Shown in pieces: positions 63,329 through 64,000 of a stretch of 64,000 nucleotides of DNA. The DNA comes from Pyricularia pennisetigena. Taxonomy: Eukaryota > Ascomycota > Sordariomycetes > Magnaporthales > Pyriculariaceae. Position numbers and translations under genes: made by a program. The notes beneath the pieces were generated by a model that saw only the letters and a program-made list of their open reading frames with translations, did not search any database and was not told the DNA's origin. The stretch is taken from the NCBI RefSeq assembly GCF_004337985.1, contig NW_021940931.1:54241-118240 (forward strand), written 5' to 3'. Every line of letters begins with the position of its first letter. Position 1 is the first letter of the stretch.

Positions 63329-63652
63329 CTATTGAGCTATCTTATTCCGTAAAACGCGGTATATAACTGTAAGTAAGCCGGTCGAAAGGCGTTTGGCCCA
63401 TACCAAAGATCCTTCGCTGTATGTCTCGGGCTGAAAGTCCAATTTTTTAAAAAAAATGCTATCATTTCCGGTAAATGCCATATATCTCCTCACAGCAATA
63501 CCTATTTTTTCGTCCACGCAAATTGCATTTTTGTCAGCGTCGTCACCGGTAGAGCTTCTGATCGAGGACTTACGACAGATGGTAATCCGCCCTTTCCGTT
63601 GGCTGATTTTAAGGTTAAGAACATCCGTGACGTCTAAAGCGCCATATGTCAT
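63329..63652 (-). CDS. Hypothetical ORF, unassigned
   Basis: 107 codons, MTYGALDVTDVLNLKISQRK. Residue use looks protein-like, but no family is recognised and the partner strand is open in part. Possibly one exon of a decayed gene. Confidence 0.25.
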   Translation of the reverse strand: MTYGALDVTDVLNLKISQRKGRITICRKSSIRSSTGDDADKNAICVDEKIGIAVRRYMAFTGNDSIFFKKLDFQPETYSEGSLVWAKRLSTGLLTVIYRVLRNKIAQ

Positions 63653-63907
63653 ACCAATACGCTTTCCCAGGCTGACAAGGTCCCCTATTTAAATATATTG
63701 TGACACGTAATCAGATAGGACATAGATATAAATCTCCAAAACCTAAAAATATTTAGTTGACCAATCGCCAAAATTTCCGTTCGGTTGTGATTACCCACCC
63801 GGTCTTTGTCTTGATTTAATAGCTCTTGCATCCGGTCGGCGACATAAACCAAATGAACTTTAATTCCATTAGCGGCAGTAGGTCTTTATATCGGATTCGA
63901 AAGCTTA

Positions 63908-64000
63908 ACGTTGGGCTCCACATCTCCGACCCCCCTAAAGTCCGGCCCCTAAAAATATCTACTCAGCCACGTCAACCCTTTGTTTTATTTTATAAATATC
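63908..64000 (+). mobile_element. Fot1/pogo-type transposon, family A, second copy (cut by window end)
   Basis: TA at 63906-63907, then the 42 bp TIR and following sequence identical by eye to the transposase-proximal (5') end of the copy at 383-2240, but in the opposite orientation. Its transposase would start beyond the window. Confidence 0.9.

Larger units (their letters stand above)
60310..63905. other. AT-rich stretch with unassigned ORFs
   Basis: The longest frames are 61219-61782 (plus, 187 codons), 61993-62631 (plus, 212 codons), 62628-62825 (plus) and 63329-63652 (minus, 107 codons; VDEKIGIAVRRYMAFTGNDS). None is recognised. The 212-codon frame (LAQLFGVRKIPVKIERLRGD, RQFEVSKGDMMTMVSAGG) is basic and might be a host gene relic. 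The neighbouring stretch 55.0-60.2 kb is full of C-to-T relics, so these may be chance openings in similarly mutated DNA. Confidence 0.4.

Overview
The window looks like a repeat-dense, gene-poor chromosome segment of a filamentous ascomycete (Pezizomycotina, perhaps Sordariomycetes). The evidence is short introns with GT..AG borders (43 to 100 nt), fungal-type gene fragments (DUF3435 tyrosine recombinase, small secreted proteins, a berberine-bridge-like FAD oxidase), Fot1/pogo-type DDD transposons, a Tad-like LINE with RNase H, and many old copies carrying C-to-T/G-to-A changes and CAA/CAG-to-stop mutations that resemble repeat-induced point mutation (RIP). The species cannot be named from the sequence.

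Layout. 1-2240: the 5' end of a medium-chain dehydrogenase with a complete Fot1-like transposon (family A) just upstream of its TATA box. 2243-5200: the left arm of a 3 kb inverted duplication, with a truncated HAD-like gene and an intact three-exon double-RING gene, followed by a TTCAG-rich satellite. 6590-8860: two unrelated partial genes meeting at a single N (7786): a five-exon DUF3435 recombinase and a coiled-coil protein. 9.4-18.5 kb: gene relics (a nitrilase/NTA1-like fragment, an RS-rich ORF), a few hypothetical genes and small hairpin elements. 18.5-26.5 kb: a LINE whose middle 1924 bp is repeated exactly around a second N (23842), probably an assembly fault.

26.5-46.2 kb is a graveyard of Fot1-like family B elements: E2 to E8, one 187 bp MITE and loose terminal repeats. 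Their terminal inverted repeats share a fixed outer end but carry paired boxes whose sequence differs from element to element. Only E7 (43608-45467) keeps an open transposase; several others are mosaics. Small secreted protein genes sit among them, one of them between two 98% identical LTR-like repeats. 46.6-52.6 kb: a second LINE that is pristine in its 3' half and heavily mutated in its 5' half. 52.6-63.9 kb: an FAD oxidase and other genes inactivated by CAR-to-TAR stops, the degraded right arm of the 3 kb inverted duplication, and an AT-rich stretch without recognisable genes. The window ends in a second family A transposon facing the other way.

Overall the window records repeat expansion, mutation of duplicates and recombination between them. 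The two Ns sit at or in repeat or chimeric junctions, so linkage across them should not be taken for granted.
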